Shown here: positions 15,863-24,798 of the stretch, piece by piece
How the letters are laid out: each line of letters begins with the position of its first letter
Numbering within the stretch: position 1 is the stretch's first letter
Assembly: GCF_000271665.2 (NCBI RefSeq)
Contig: NZ_CP010978.1
Span: 4,633,001 to 4,697,000, forward strand
From: Pelosinus fermentans JBW45
GTDB taxonomy: Bacteria; Bacillota; Negativicutes; DSM-13327
Direction of reading: 5' to 3'
DNA: 64,000 nucleotides
Position numbers and translations under genes: made by a program
The notes under the pieces: generated by a model
What the model was told of the DNA's origin: nothing
Databases searched by the model: none
Seen by the model: only the letters and a program-made list of their open reading frames with translations

Positions 15863-16294
15863 CTATTCCGCCCCGAAACCTCCGTCGAGCTTCACTGCAG
15901 CATTCTGGTCCTTTTTCTGCTTCATGTGGAGATAGAAGGTGCCGACGCCGGTTTCGTCGTCGAGTTCTTCCTTGTATTCCATCACGAAGGCGTCCGGTAG
16001 CGTGTACTGCCGTACCATCTGGCTGGCGGCGACGATATCAAGCTGGGCGTTTCTGTAGCAGTCCGCCTTTTCGCTCGGTACCTGCGACCATTTCGCCACG
16101 TTCAGCGTGGCATCGGCTTCTTTGCCGCCGAGGGAGTAGAGCATTTTGCCCCACACCTTGATGCTGAGCGCCACATCGGTCGCTCTTGCATTGGAGTCGT
16201 TTGGCGAGTCGGAGAAGAACTCCGCCTTCAGGACCGCTCTTTCATCAAATGCAATTTCCTCCGGTCCGCCAGTTACCTTTAATCTGAAACCCAT
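15863..16294 (-). CDS. Hcp-like tube protein, paralogue 2
   Basis: 143 aa, same plan as the tube protein at 14413-14838: MGFRLKVTGG start, DSNARATDVALSIKVWGKML, WSQVPSEKADCYRNAQLDIV, TLPDAFVMEYKEE and GTFYLHMKQKKDQNA near the end. Identity between the two is moderate, so the duplication is old. It is the first gene after the sheath gene, the usual sheath-tube order. Two tube paralogues could build one mixed tube, form tube and terminal ring, or load different cargo; the sequence does not say which. Confidence 0.7.
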   Translation of the reverse strand: MGFRLKVTGGPEEIAFDERAVLKAEFFSDSPNDSNARATDVALSIKVWGKMLYSLGGKEADATLNVAKWSQVPSEKADCYRNAQLDIVAASQMVRQYTLPDAFVMEYKEELDDETGVGTFYLHMKQKKDQNAAVKLDGGFGAE

Positions 16295-16334
16295 ACCAAT
16301 TCCTCCATTTCATTTTTTATATCAAGTGAGACTT

Positions 16335-16368
16335 CGCTTCAGGTGAGGTTTTAACCTCATCTGAAGCG
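16335..16368. repeat. Strong hairpin downstream of sheath gene
   Basis: CGCTTCAGGTGAGGTT paired with AACCTCATCTGAAGCG through two central bases, one G-T pair in the stem. It lies between the sheath gene and the second tube gene, just before the larger foldback element on the other side. No clear T-run follows on the minus strand. It may protect the tube mRNA from decay. Confidence 0.7.
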
Positions 16369-16371
16369 GTA

Positions 16372-16484
16372 GTCAAACTTATCCAGGGACTTAGTCGCTC
16401 TTACTCCCGCTTGTGCCTTATGGGAGTGCTTGCACCCATAAGGCACAAGCGGGAGTCTTAGAGCGAGTTAGTCATCGGATAAAC
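16372..16484. repeat. Foldback element between sheath and tube genes
   Basis: Core is a perfect 22-bp inverted repeat (16403-16424 and 16435-16456) with a 10-base loop; the stem continues imperfectly outward through GTCGCTCT and AGAGCGAGTTAGTC to ACTTATCC and GGATAAAC. The right end resembles the element at 26780-26875, so it looks like a mobile or dispersed foldback unit that has landed inside the CIS operon. It could also act as a terminator or stabiliser. Confidence 0.7.
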
Positions 16485-16548
16485 TTGCCGGCGCAAATCG
16501 GATATGGCAAATACATTTAAAAATTCGCGCCGGCATTGGGGCAACGTT

Positions 16549-18738
16549 TTACGCGGTTCGGCCTGCCGACGTCAGACGGTTGATCTCGATTTCGAGGTTC
16601 TTCACGTTGCCGTTGAACGTGATATCCAGCGTGCAGATGCCGTTGGCTTCGTCGATGACGTAGTTGATGTCGTCGCCTTCGCTGATGATCGAGTTGACCT
16701 TATCGCGTTTGCCGATCCACAGGCTCTTTTGGCTCTGCGGATTGTTGGAGAAGAATTTGATGATGTTGTCCTGTTTGAAATCACCGGTGCCGTGGCGCAG
16801 AACGCGTTCGATGTACGTCGTGACCTGTGTCTTGTAGATCGGCTCGTACACGCCAAGCTCCGCGTCGTAGAGGAGGTTGCGCGCCTTGTAGACCATGATG
16901 TCCGTAATGTTCAGGCCGTCATAGGCAGCGTTTTCCGAAGAGAAGACGAAGCCAAAATTCTTGCGGTTAATATCATCCTTGATACTATTTGTAAACCCGG
17001 TGATTTCTTTGGCCAGCGACGTCCGCACGCGCAGCGGGTGGTCGCCGGCTTCGATGTCGAAGCGCACGCCGGGCAGTTCGGTATCAACGTTGCGCTTGAA
17101 AGTTTTCTTGAGGTATTCCGGGCATTGCGTGGCCGCGTACAGACCTGCCGCGACGAACGCCGCGCCAATATAGACGCCGTCGATCCACAGCTTCATAATG
17201 TCTTCCTTGGCGCCAGATAGTTCCGCCATATTGGCGTCGTTTAAGAACATTTTTTTGTCGAGCACGACACCGGATTTGTCCTTCGGCACGATGGTGAAGT
17301 TCGGAACGCAGGGGATTGCAAATTCGCTGTAGGGTTTACCAGTCAGGCTTGTGCAGCGCTCGACGAATTTGTCGATACCTTCCGTGGCCATGTAGTTGAA
17401 GGTCGTCTTGTCGCCCGTCTCGTAGCTGAAGAAGCACTGTACCCGATAGTCTTTCAGAACGTCAAGGATGCGGGCCAGCGATTCCACGCTGTTGACGTTG
17501 GGATTTTCGACGACCTTGTTGCCCTGGAACCGTTCACGCGTCAGCTTCATCTTGGAGTTTTGATCAAGGGAGACGGACGGGAAGATCGAATACCAGACCG
17601 TATTGTTGAAGTCATTTTTCGCATTGACCGTGTTGAGGAAGGTGATCAGGCGCGGAATATTGGACGCTTTGGCCACCATTTCGTTGCTGACGTTGGTAAT
17701 GAGAAGGGTCGGCCGCATGCCTTTAAGCTTGGCCGGATATTGTTCAAAGAACAGCCTGACGCCCAGCACTTTTTCGATAAGCGGCTTGACTGTTTTGATG
17801 AAATCGTCTTTGGCGGTTTTATAAAATTCCAGATAGGAGTTGTAGTTGGCGATTTCTTTTTCCGTATCGACGGTCGATACGATCGTGGACGGCAGCGGGC
17901 AGAACGTCCGAGCGACGAGCGCCTTGACATAGTCGTTATGATTTTCCTCGTTCAGCGCTTGGTAGTCATCCTCAATTGCTGTGATCAATCCCTGATTTAT
18001 CTGGTCGTCGAGCGTGGCCAGGGCTTTGGTTTCCGGTTTCGGCGCTTCGAGTATCTTCAGTTCGCCCTCCTCACCCATCGACAGGACGCCTAAGGTAAGC
18101 GGCGTGTTGTTCTTGCCGTCGCCGCCCGCGCCCAGAAGCAGCCGCGTCTTGATGTCTTCGATCGCCAGCGGCAGCATAGCCATTACGTTGTTGTAGTTCA
18201 TGCTGGCTTCTTCAAACATGACGTTCAACTTGTCGCCCACGTCGAGTCTTTTCGGGTCGCCTTCTTCAAGTAACGCGTACTCGGAGTAGACGTAGCGCAT
18301 CTCTTTTCTGATCTGGCGGATGTCTTCCATGACCTTGGCCGGCGAGATCAGATTGGTCAGTTTCTCAAATTTAAAATCGACGTTTAAGAGTCCTTGCGAG
18401 CGTTTCGTTTCGACCAGCGTCAGCAGCATCTTGAGAAAGTCGTTGTGCATGTTGAGATGGATTTCCGTCAGTAGTTCGTCCGGAATGGTTTCCGGTTTTT
18501 TCAGCGTGTACATGACGCGCTGGTTGTTAGCATTGTAAAAGGAATAGACGACAGGATCGAATTTTTCCAAAAATTCGTCAAAGCTCTTGACCGAGAGATG
18601 CTCGTTGATCTCTTTGATCTTCTCATCATTAAGGCTGTCCATTCCCTTTACGTCGCCCACCATGGTGAGCAGGTCGAGTTTCTCGGGATTGATCTCTTCT
18701 AAAAGCAGGGTCCGGTTTGTTTGCGTAATAATAGCCAA
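16549..18738 (-). CDS. One-chain contractile sheath-like protein (TssC-like)
   Basis: 729 aa. A TTG start at 18738 has AAGGAG 8 bases upstream; the GTG three codons earlier lies directly on the ribosome site and is unlikely. The first 350 residues are helical and charged. The last 250 have sheath-like features: a YIGAAFVAAGLYAATQ segment, TDIMVYKARNL, and YIERVLRHGTGDF followed by a beta-rich end (GICTLDITFNGNVKNLEIEINR), which mirrors the YIERSIRRGT region and handshake strands of phage and T6SS sheaths. Length is close to TssB plus TssC together, so it may be a fused or enlarged sheath. Next gene downstream is a tube gene. Confidence 0.6.
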   Translation of the reverse strand: MAIITQTNRTLLLEEINPEKLDLLTMVGDVKGMDSLNDEKIKEINEHLSVKSFDEFLEKFDPVVYSFYNANNQRVMYTLKKPETIPDELLTEIHLNMHNDFLKMLLTLVETKRSQGLLNVDFKFEKLTNLISPAKVMEDIRQIRKEMRYVYSEYALLEEGDPKRLDVGDKLNVMFEEASMNYNNVMAMLPLAIEDIKTRLLLGAGGDGKNNTPLTLGVLSMGEEGELKILEAPKPETKALATLDDQINQGLITAIEDDYQALNEENHNDYVKALVARTFCPLPSTIVSTVDTEKEIANYNSYLEFYKTAKDDFIKTVKPLIEKVLGVRLFFEQYPAKLKGMRPTLLITNVSNEMVAKASNIPRLITFLNTVNAKNDFNNTVWYSIFPSVSLDQNSKMKLTRERFQGNKVVENPNVNSVESLARILDVLKDYRVQCFFSYETGDKTTFNYMATEGIDKFVERCTSLTGKPYSEFAIPCVPNFTIVPKDKSGVVLDKKMFLNDANMAELSGAKEDIMKLWIDGVYIGAAFVAAGLYAATQCPEYLKKTFKRNVDTELPGVRFDIEAGDHPLRVRTSLAKEITGFTNSIKDDINRKNFGFVFSSENAAYDGLNITDIMVYKARNLLYDAELGVYEPIYKTQVTTYIERVLRHGTGDFKQDNIIKFFSNNPQSQKSLWIGKRDKVNSIISEGDDINYVIDEANGICTLDITFNGNVKNLEIEINRLTSAGRTA

Positions 18739-18756
18739 TTTGTCCACTCCTTTGCA

Positions 18757-20514
18757 TTAGGGCCGTTCAGACGGCTTGACATTTTTGTATTCTAAGATTA
18801 GTTCGCTGCGCTCGTCCTCAAACGTAATATGAATTCTTTCATGGAAATAAACGAGGCAGCTATGATCTTTTACCAACAGGTCGCGGTTTTTCAAAATGGT
18901 GCAGTCCGACTTGTTCGTAAGCACCAGCGCCTTGTTGGCACCCGGACTGAAAAAGACTTTATACGCGCCGGCCAGGGCAAAGGAAAGTCCGCAGTTTTCC
19001 AGAAGCGCCCCCAGACTGATTTCTTCTTTCCTGAAGTGGCGGTACAAATTGTATTCCATGGGCGCGATGTCGCTGTCGTCCGGTGCCTTAGTGACATAGA
19101 TTTTGAGTTTGCCGGCGTATTCGTAGCGGCTTGCGGGCGGTGGAGCCGGCGGCACTGGTTTCGGTTTTTGCGTTCTCCACCAGACCAGCGCAGCGATTGC
19201 AATGGCAATGGCCGCAACGAACGCAATTATTTTCCCATATCCTTCCGGCTGGTTGATCTGCACAGTTGTTGTATCCGGCGCAATGATGTTGACGCCGAGA
19301 TCTTCGTAACGGACTTTCACAGCTACGCTGCGTGTGATATCGGCCGGCAGAGAAAAACGGATTGCCCCTTTCTCCACCACCGCCGTGATTTCCTGACCAT
19401 CCGCCGTTACACGGACTGATTTGCCTTCAAAATAAGGGTCATTCAAAAGACGCAGGTTCTGATTTGCAATACTGACGGGAATCAGCCGCACCTCGGCCGT
19501 CTTTTGCTCCGATTGCCCAAGGGTCGTATTCTTCACTTCCACCTGAATCGACGCGTTCATTTCCAGAATCAGGTCGGCCTGCACATTGCCGCCGCCCGCA
19601 GACCCGAAACGGATCTCCGCCGTGTCGCTTTGCGGATGCAGCAGGTTCAAGACGGCAAATCGTTTGCCGGCTAAAATTTCGCCGCTTTGGGCTGTGTAGC
19701 TGGCGCCGATATTGCCTAGCGGTACAGTGGAAGTGAGGAGAATTTTCGCTCCATTGATTGAGTCGCTGCGTGCAAGCGGCAAGCGCACGCGCAGCGTATC
19801 GCTTTGCAGATCACCGCTGCTGACGGCTATTTTGGCAATGCCGAATACCTCGTATAAAATCTTTTTGGCGATGCCGCTTAGCTGTGCGACGTCACTAACG
19901 TTAAACAGCAAGCCCTGACGGTTGGCGGAATCGTAAATATTCGACTGCGGCACGTTGCCCGGATCACCGATCGCGACCGTACAGACGCGAACGCCGCGCT
20001 CCGACGCCGTCTGCATCGCCCGGTTGAATTGCTCCTCGGAGGCTCCCGTCGCGACCGGATCGTCCAGCCTGATTTCGCCGTCGGAAAGCAAAACCACCGT
20101 TTTGTCCGCTGTACTATCCTTAAATAACGTCAACGCTCTTTCCAATCCTGCCCCGGCGTTCGTATAACCGGTATAGTTCACCTGGCGCAGCGCAACGCCA
20201 ATTTGTTCGCGTTTGGCGTTCAACGGCTTTGCCACCTGCACGTCGCTGCCATAGGCAACAAGGCCTACTGAATAATTCGATGGCAATGTATATAAAATTT
20301 CTTCCAGACCATCCGGCGCGAGTTTTTCCGCATCTGTCGTATTCATAGAATTGCTGACATCGAGAAGGAAAACGACTTCATGTCTTTTTACTGCTTCCGC
20401 CGCCGTCACGCTGTGGGAGGCGCTCCCAAAAAAGATGAGCAGTGCGAGCAACAAAAGGAAAAGAAACGCCGGATTCTTTATAAAATTCGTTTGTATCAAT
20501 CCGCTTTTCACCAC
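18757..20514 (-). CDS. von Willebrand factor A membrane protein of the CIS operon
   Basis: 585 aa, GTG start. Residues 12-39 are a signal peptide or anchor. The VWA domain (about 45-225) carries an intact metal site: DVSNS (52-56), Thr118 in TGYTNAG and Asp145 in LLSDGE. Beta-rich domains follow to about 425, then a membrane helix (428-446), a Pro-rich linker and a cytoplasmic C-terminal domain (465-585) with strand-rich FHA-like texture (ALVLTNKSDCTILKNRDLL). This places an adhesion-type domain outside and a small domain inside. It is the first gene of the train, 9-18 bp before the sheath gene, and may link the apparatus to the envelope. Confidence 0.75.
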   Translation of the reverse strand: MVKSGLIQTNFIKNPAFLFLLLLALLIFFGSASHSVTAAEAVKRHEVVFLLDVSNSMNTTDAEKLAPDGLEEILYTLPSNYSVGLVAYGSDVQVAKPLNAKREQIGVALRQVNYTGYTNAGAGLERALTLFKDSTADKTVVLLSDGEIRLDDPVATGASEEQFNRAMQTASERGVRVCTVAIGDPGNVPQSNIYDSANRQGLLFNVSDVAQLSGIAKKILYEVFGIAKIAVSSGDLQSDTLRVRLPLARSDSINGAKILLTSTVPLGNIGASYTAQSGEILAGKRFAVLNLLHPQSDTAEIRFGSAGGGNVQADLILEMNASIQVEVKNTTLGQSEQKTAEVRLIPVSIANQNLRLLNDPYFEGKSVRVTADGQEITAVVEKGAIRFSLPADITRSVAVKVRYEDLGVNIIAPDTTTVQINQPEGYGKIIAFVAAIAIAIAALVWWRTQKPKPVPPAPPPASRYEYAGKLKIYVTKAPDDSDIAPMEYNLYRHFRKEEISLGALLENCGLSFALAGAYKVFFSPGANKALVLTNKSDCTILKNRDLLVKDHSCLVYFHERIHITFEDERSELILEYKNVKPSERP

Positions 20515-20766
20515 CTTCCCAAAAAAGTTTTTTGAAATTCTAAATTCTATGTAAGATTATGCCTCATGCTTTTACCCCGCTTTTGGGCTAAAAATTTTTC
20601 CTTTTTTCTGCAAAATTTCTTATTTCCTTTCCAGTATTTTCTTTACCAATTTAAACCATTACCGTTACAATAATACATTTTGATAACTATTTCATCTGCC
20701 AAAAGGTATAGATTTTAACATTTTTTATCAAAATCATATATTTATTTACAAAATTGTAATGTAAAG
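20515..20766. other. AT-rich gap upstream of the CIS gene train
   Basis: About 250 bp without genes. It must hold the promoter of the minus-strand CIS train unless transcription enters from elsewhere, but no convincing -35/-10 pair stands out; TAGAAT at about 20546-20551 (minus) is a possible -10. The base composition changes here from GC-rich (left) to AT-rich (right). Confidence 0.4.
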
Positions 20767-20810
20767 AAAAGTAAAAAGACTACCATAAAAATGGTAGTCT
20801 TTTTACTTTT
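20767..20810 (-). terminator. Intrinsic terminator of purL
   Basis: A 20-bp perfect inverted repeat, AAAAGTAAAAAGACTACCAT and its complement, around an AAAA loop, ending 10 bp after the purL stop. T-rich on both strands, so it can also stop transcripts from the other side. Confidence 0.9.
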
Positions 20811-20820
20811 CTTTTTCTTC

Positions 20821-23800
20821 TTACCTAAAGTATCCAATTCCAGCGGCAAATAGCTGCTGATCTTTGCTGCCAGGAACATTTTTCACTACCTGGTTGCCAA
20901 TTCGTTCCGAATGACCCATTTTTCCTAATATTCTTCCGTCTGGGCTGGTAATTCCTTCTACTGCTTCTACAGATCCGTTAGGATTATAACGGATGTCATA
21001 GGTAGGCTGTCCTGTTTCATCTACATACTGAGTCGCAATCTGTCCCTTTTGCCGCAAGCTGTTTAGCACCGCACTGCTGGCAACAAAACGACCTTCACCG
21101 TGAGATACAGGAATGGTATGAACCTCACCTAATTCTATGTTATTAAACCAGGGAGAAAGTTTAGACACAAGTTTGGTGTTTGCCATACAAGAGATATGTC
21201 TGCCGATTTGATTATAGGTTAACGTAGGGCACTCTGGTGATAAGTCAACAATGTCGCCATAAGGTACTAAACCTAATTTAATAAGAGCCTGGAAACCATT
21301 ACAGATGCCCAGCATCAGCCCGTCTTTTTGTGATAAAAATTCCCGCAGGGCTTCTTTAATTTTTGGATTTCTAAACATGGTGGCAATATATTTGCCTGAG
21401 CCGTCTGGTTCATCTCCAGCGCTAAAACCACCTGGCAGCATAATAATTTGAGATTGATCAATAGACTTAACCATTTCTTCTATAGACTCTTCTACTGCTG
21501 ATGGAGTCAGATTGCGAATGACCATCGTATCTACGATACCGCCTGCCATTTCAAATGCTTTGGCAGAATCATATTCGCAGTTGGTTCCGGGGAAAACCGG
21601 AATAAAGATGCGAGGCTTGGCAAAAGAATGTTTTGCTTTTTTCGGATTGCTGGCAAACAACTCCTGCTTCGGCTTTTCCTTACTTATTTCAGTTTGTGTG
21701 GCAAAAACCTTAGTTAAAGGCTGTTCCCAAGCAGTTTGCGCTTTTTCAAGATCAATAGAATAACCATTGATATCAATCCTTGGCTGCTCCTGAGTATGAC
21801 CTATGACAGAATATGTCATCTCGCCTAACATCTCTTTTACAGCGATACCGGAAGGGATCTCTAGTATCAAGGAGCCATAATCGGCAGCAAATAAGTCTTG
21901 GGATGACAAAGGAGAAGTAAAGACCATGCCGATTTTATTACCAAAGCTCATTTTACTAATAGCGGCTGCTAAACCACCCCTTTTAATTGTATGAGCAGCT
22001 AACACATGACCAGCTTTTATTAATTGAGTAATGTTAGCATAGTTCTGACACACGACAGGAAAATCTGGCAATTCATATGCATCACGAATTAACGGTACTT
22101 GTATGATCTGACTTCCGATCTCTTTGAACTCTGGAGAAATCACCCGGTCAGCTTGAACCACGTTGACGGCAAAAGCCACTAAAGTAGGAGGCACCGTCAG
22201 TTCTTTAAAGGTCCCAGACATACTATCCTTGCCGCCAATGGCAGGAATCGAGAACTGTTCTTGCGCATGAAGAGCGCCTAAAAGAGCACTAAAAGGTTTG
22301 CCCCATTTTACCGCATCCTGCCCTAATCTTTCAAAATACTCTTGCAGGGTCAGGCGAACGGTGTGATATTCACCACCCATAGCTACGATTTTTGCTACTG
22401 CTTCTACAACAGCATATACCGCACCGTGGAAAGGACTCCAGGTGGTTAGCTGCGGATCATACCCATAGGTCATTAACGTGGCTGTATTCGTATTCCCTTT
22501 AAGGACAGGAATTTTACTCGCCATTCCTTCTGCCGGTGTGGTTTGGAACTTACCGCCAAAGGGCATCAATACAGTACTTGCACCAATCGTACTATCAAAC
22601 ATTTCGACAAGACCTTTTTGGCTGCATACATTCAGATCACGCAAATTATCAAACCAAGCTGTTTCAAGAGCTTCTGCATCATTTGTTTTAGCAGCAAAAT
22701 AATTTTCAGCTTCTACTGGCGCAGTCACCTGTACATCTACTTTTTGTTTAACACCATTCGTATTTAAAAATTCCCGGCTAATATCAACAATGGGAATTCC
22801 CCGCCATAACATGACGAGTCGCCCAGTATCCGTTACTTTTGCCACTACTGCCGCTTCCAGATTTTCTATTGCGACATAGGACATGAATTCCTCCAAATGA
22901 TAAGGTGCTATGACTACAGCCATACGCTCTTGGGATTCGGAAATCGCCAGTTCAGTACCATCCAGACCTGCATATTTCTTCGGCAGCGCATCTAAATCAA
23001 TGACCAGGCTATCTGTCAATTCTCCAATAGCAACAGATGCCCCGCCTGCACCAAAATCATTACAGCGCTTAATCATTTGACTTGCTTTAGGATTTCTAAA
23101 CAGCCTTTGTATTTTCCGTTCTGTAGGCGGATTGCCTTTTTGTACTTCTGCACTGCAGGTTGCCAGGGATTCTTCCGTATGCTCTTTTGAGGAGCCCGTT
23201 GCCCCGCCGCAGCCATCCCGACCTGTTTTTCCGCCCAATACAACCACGATGTCATCCACTGCTGGTCGTTCGCGTACTACATTTTCTTTTGGAGCAGCAG
23301 CGATCACTGCGCCGATTTCCATTCGTTTTGCGATAAAACCTTCGTGATAAATTTCTGCTACCTGACCCGTGGCTAAGCCAATTTGATTTCCATAGGAGCT
23401 ATACCCTGCTGCCGCTCCCAAGGTTATTTTACGCTGGGGCAATTTTCCTGCTAAAGTATCTTCTACTTTTGTACGAGGATCACCGCTCCCTGTAACACGC
23501 ATGGCTTGATACACATAAGATCTGCCTGATAATGGATCACGAATGGCTCCGCCTAAACAAGTCGCCGCACCACCAAAAGGCTCAATTTCTGTTGGATGAT
23601 TGTGGGTTTCATTCTTAAACATAACCAGCCATTCTTCTATGCTGCCATCCACATCCACAGGAACAACAATGCTGCAGGCATTAATTTCTTCCGAGTCATC
23701 CAGATCTGTGAGTTTGCCTTGCAGGCGCAATTCTTTCATCCCCATAACGGCGATATCCATCAAGCAGATATCTTTTTGTCGATCTTTATATACAAGGGAT

Positions 23801-24585
23801 CTGGCTTTACGATATTGATCATAGGCTTTAGCAATCGGCTCTGAAAAATGACCTGTTCCTATATCTACATTTTCAATTGCAGTGAAAAAAGTGGTGTGAC
23901 GGCAATGATCTGACCAATAGGTATCTAACACTCTGATTTCTGTGATTGTTGGGTTGCGTTTTTCCACATCACGAAAATATTGTTGGCAAAATGCAATATC
24001 TCCTAGTCCCATGGCCAGTCCCATATCTTTTAACAGCAATTCTAGTTCTTCTGCTGATTGGGTAATAAAACCGGGAATCGTCTTTACATCAGCAGGTTTT
24101 TCCACTGTTAGTTCAAGACTACGGGGTTTTTCTAAAGAAGCTTCCCGCGCTTCTACCGGATTGATACTATACTCTTTTATTTTCTTAAACTCATCTTCTG
24201 TAATATTGCCTTGTAATACAATGACTTTGGCAGTACGAATGGATAAGTTTTCTGTTTTTGTTAGTATTTGCACGCATTGTGCCGCCCAATGAGCTCGCTG
24301 GTCATATTGACCCGGCAGATATTCTACTGCAAATATTTTATCCTCTGGCTCTATGGTGAGTATTTCATCATAAACATCATCAACAGTCGGCTCAGAAAAT
24401 ATGCTTTGTTTAGCTTCTACAAACTCTTCCTGACTAATCCCCGATATATCGTAACGATTGACAAGGCGTACATGTTTCAAACCTGTAATGCCAAGATTCT
24501 CGGTAAGATCAGCATACATCCCCTTGGCCTCTACCGCAAAATCCTGCCTTTTTTCCACGAAAATTCGTTTGACTTCATATGGCAT
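20821..24585 (-). CDS. purL: Phosphoribosylformylglycinamidine synthase, one-chain type
   Basis: 1254 aa from the ATG behind CTAGGAGG; it converts FGAR plus glutamine to FGAM in purine synthesis. The synthase part occupies about 1-990 (DTYWSDHCRHTTF, NETHNHPTEIEPFGGAATCLGG, GGKDSMSGTF, and the AIR-synthase-like halves). A class I glutaminase domain lies at about 1000-1250 with PGTNCEYDSA, LPGGFSAGDEPDGSGKYIA, GICNGFQALIKLG (nucleophile Cys) and HGEGRF. This is the clostridial one-chain form rather than PurS/PurL/PurQ. It stands alone with its own terminator; a LysR gene lies divergently upstream. Confidence 0.97.
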   Translation of the reverse strand: MPYEVKRIFVEKRQDFAVEAKGMYADLTENLGITGLKHVRLVNRYDISGISQEEFVEAKQSIFSEPTVDDVYDEILTIEPEDKIFAVEYLPGQYDQRAHWAAQCVQILTKTENLSIRTAKVIVLQGNITEDEFKKIKEYSINPVEAREASLEKPRSLELTVEKPADVKTIPGFITQSAEELELLLKDMGLAMGLGDIAFCQQYFRDVEKRNPTITEIRVLDTYWSDHCRHTTFFTAIENVDIGTGHFSEPIAKAYDQYRKARSLVYKDRQKDICLMDIAVMGMKELRLQGKLTDLDDSEEINACSIVVPVDVDGSIEEWLVMFKNETHNHPTEIEPFGGAATCLGGAIRDPLSGRSYVYQAMRVTGSGDPRTKVEDTLAGKLPQRKITLGAAAGYSSYGNQIGLATGQVAEIYHEGFIAKRMEIGAVIAAAPKENVVRERPAVDDIVVVLGGKTGRDGCGGATGSSKEHTEESLATCSAEVQKGNPPTERKIQRLFRNPKASQMIKRCNDFGAGGASVAIGELTDSLVIDLDALPKKYAGLDGTELAISESQERMAVVIAPYHLEEFMSYVAIENLEAAVVAKVTDTGRLVMLWRGIPIVDISREFLNTNGVKQKVDVQVTAPVEAENYFAAKTNDAEALETAWFDNLRDLNVCSQKGLVEMFDSTIGASTVLMPFGGKFQTTPAEGMASKIPVLKGNTNTATLMTYGYDPQLTTWSPFHGAVYAVVEAVAKIVAMGGEYHTVRLTLQEYFERLGQDAVKWGKPFSALLGALHAQEQFSIPAIGGKDSMSGTFKELTVPPTLVAFAVNVVQADRVISPEFKEIGSQIIQVPLIRDAYELPDFPVVCQNYANITQLIKAGHVLAAHTIKRGGLAAAISKMSFGNKIGMVFTSPLSSQDLFAADYGSLILEIPSGIAVKEMLGEMTYSVIGHTQEQPRIDINGYSIDLEKAQTAWEQPLTKVFATQTEISKEKPKQELFASNPKKAKHSFAKPRIFIPVFPGTNCEYDSAKAFEMAGGIVDTMVIRNLTPSAVEESIEEMVKSIDQSQIIMLPGGFSAGDEPDGSGKYIATMFRNPKIKEALREFLSQKDGLMLGICNGFQALIKLGLVPYGDIVDLSPECPTLTYNQIGRHISCMANTKLVSKLSPWFNNIELGEVHTIPVSHGEGRFVASSAVLNSLRQKGQIATQYVDETGQPTYDIRYNPNGSVEAVEGITSPDGRILGKMGHSERIGNQVVKNVPGSKDQQLFAAGIGYFR

Positions 24586-24639
24586 GTTTCTACCTCCTAG
24601 TATCGTCTTGCTAGTCCCTTGGAAAATCTCATTTAGGAC

Positions 24640-24674
24640 GGCAAAGGATAATATAGTTATGTTCATCCTTTGCC
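24640..24674. promoter_or_regulatory. Hairpin in the purL-lysR divergent gap
   Basis: GGCAAAGGAT and ATCCTTTGCC form a 10-bp perfect stem around 15 bases. It lies in the leader of purL (minus) and also in front of the LysR gene. No T-run follows, so it is not an obvious terminator. Part of it belongs to a leader segment that recurs at 48.7 kb. Confidence 0.5.
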
Positions 24675-24680
24675 TGTTTA

Positions 24681-24696
24681 CAACTACCGGTAGTTG
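24681..24696. promoter_or_regulatory. Perfect 16-bp palindrome, candidate operator
   Basis: CAACTACCGGTAGTTG is a perfect palindrome midway between the divergent purL and LysR genes. A site of this symmetry in a LysR-divergent gap could bind the regulator or a purine repressor; neither is shown. Confidence 0.5.
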
Positions 24697-24798
24697 CTTT
24701 CTTCCCTTGAGACTACATCTTGCTATTGTTATTGTAATATATTATCATTAATTATAATAATTAATAGTATTAATAAAACTCATAAGGAGTGTTTATAT

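Noticed and set aside
1-20514. Reading the locus as a standard T6SS
   Set aside because: ClpV, TssJ, TssL, TssM and separate TssB/TssC were not found, so only the looser term contractile injection system is used.
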